This document shows positions 5,908 through 6,619 of a stretch of 6,619 nucleotides of DNA, in pieces. This stretch comes from Achromobacter sp. GTDB taxonomy: Bacteria; Pseudomonadota; Gammaproteobacteria; Burkholderiales; Burkholderiaceae_B. Position 1 is the first letter of the stretch. Each line of letters opens with the position of its first letter. The DNA lies in the NCBI GenBank assembly GCA_003454835.1, contig DMTA01000364.1, positions 1-6,619 on the forward strand, given 5' to 3'. The position numbers and the translations under genes were made by a program. The notes beneath the pieces are model-generated. The model was not told the origin of the DNA. It ran no database searches and worked only from the letters and a program-made list of their open reading frames with translations.

Positions 5908-6619
5908 TCACGCCGCATACCCGCCGTCCACCGCAAGGCTCGCGCCCGTGACGTAGCGCCCTTCCGATCCTGCCAAAAACGCGACCATCCCCGCGATGTC
6001 ACGCGCTTCGCCATAGTGAGGCAACGACAGCACGGCCACCAGATCAGCAGCACGGTCCCCATCGGCCGGGTTCATGTCAGTGTCGATGGGACCCGGGTGC
6101 ACGACATTCACCGTAATCCCGCGAGACCCCAGATCGCGCGCCAGACCCTGCGTCAGTCCAACCAACGCAGACTTGCTGGCGGCATACAGCGCAACGCCCG
6201 CGCGGCCGGCGCGGGGGGCCAGGCAACTGCCGATGTTGATGATGCGGCCGCCTTCGGGCATGACAGCCTGCGCCGCCTGGATGGCAACAAAAGGTGCGCG
6301 CACGTTGATGTCCATCGTCCGCTCGTAGTCGTCCAGGCTGGTGTCCGCTACATGCCCGGCCAGAAAGATGCCGGCGTTGTTGACCAGCACGTCGACGGGA
6401 CCGAGTTCGCGGATGGTGTCTTCGACCGCGCGCTTGACCGCGGCGGCGTCCGCGGAATCGGCCTGGATGGCTTTGGCGCGGCGGCCCTGCGCCGTCAATT
6501 CCTGCACCAGCGCCTGGGCCGGCGCGGCGGACGATGCGCTGACATAGGTGAAGGCGACGTCCGCGCCGTCGGCGGCGAGGCGCCGGACAATGGCGGCGCC
6601 GATGCCTCGGCTGCCGCCC
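5908..6619 (-). CDS. Short-chain dehydrogenase/reductase, FabG-like (5' end cut)
   Basis: The frame is open from the right window edge to TGA 5910-5908, giving 236 visible residues; perhaps 10-15 N-terminal residues lie outside. The fragment opens with GGSRGIG, the glycine-rich cofactor loop of classical SDR enzymes; the Arg there and the lack of an acidic residue after the second strand (AFTYVSAS) favour NADP(H). Further motifs, in fragment numbering: NNAG 80-83, catalytic Asn105 (INVR), Ser131 (NIGS), Tyr145 and Lys149 (YAASK), then the HPGPIDTDM stretch and the C-terminal VTGASLAVDGG common to FabG-like reductases. All four catalytic residues are present, so an active NAD(P)H-dependent oxidoreductase is expected. 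The substrate is unknown, and a role in fatty acid synthesis should not be assumed from FabG likeness. An internal GTG at 6507 is not the start, because the cofactor loop lies upstream. No terminator is clear between its stop and the tRNA promoter 35 bases on. Confidence 0.92.
   Translation of the reverse strand, partial: GGSRGIGAAIVRRLAADGADVAFTYVSASSAAPAQALVQELTAQGRRAKAIQADSADAAAVKRAVEDTIRELGPVDVLVNNAGIFLAGHVADTSLDDYERTMDINVRAPFVAIQAAQAVMPEGGRIINIGSCLAPRAGRAGVALYAASKSALVGLTQGLARDLGSRGITVNVVHPGPIDTDMNPADGDRAADLVAVLSLPHYGEARDIAGMVAFLAGSEGRYVTGASLAVDGGYAA

Overview
The window looks like an ordinary chromosomal stretch of a high-G+C betaproteobacterium. The strong G/C preference at third codon positions and the general style of the proteins suggest the Alcaligenaceae (Achromobacter/Bordetella type). 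That placement is an inference from recall of protein style, not from a database search. No phage, transposon, CRISPR or toxin-antitoxin signature was found.

Layout, left to right. (1) Bases 3-56 look like the last codons of a + strand gene that begins outside the window. (2) Bases 57-179 are a short convergent gap packed with three G+C-rich hairpins. (3) Bases 180-2114 (minus) encode a 644-residue lipoprotein of the UshA/NadN/5'-nucleotidase family, probably a cell-envelope phosphatase that scavenges nucleotides. (4) Bases 2115-2638 are a 524-base divergent intergenic region with a markedly A+T-rich core. (5) Bases 2639-4552 (+) encode a soluble GAF-GGDEF-EAL protein of cyclic-di-GMP signalling. 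All expected EAL phosphodiesterase residues are present, but the GGDEF signature is altered to GSDEF and the inhibitory-site Arg is missing. (6) Only 14 bases further, converging on it, bases 4567-5511 (minus) encode a 314-residue cytoplasmic metallophosphoesterase of the PPP/ApaH-like type. (7) Bases 5616-5873 (minus) form a complete stand-alone tRNA unit: a near-consensus sigma-70 promoter, tRNA-Lys(CUU) with an encoded CCA end, and an intrinsic terminator. (8) Bases 5908-6619 (minus) are most of a classical short-chain dehydrogenase/reductase, cut by the right edge of the window.

The genes do not form one operon: orientations alternate, and each is bounded by a hairpin region, a divergent promoter region or the tRNA cassette. 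Three of the proteins act on nucleotides or phosphoesters (envelope 5'-nucleotidase, c-di-GMP enzyme, cytoplasmic phosphoesterase), but nothing in the sequence shows that they work together. I see no convincing previously undescribed system. The points most worth a second look are the degenerate GGDEF/intact EAL pairing, the Asp replacing the usual His in the nucleotidase metal motif, the large divergent regulatory region, the hairpin cluster at the left end and the polymorphism-prone Asn-Asp repeat in the lipoprotein linker.
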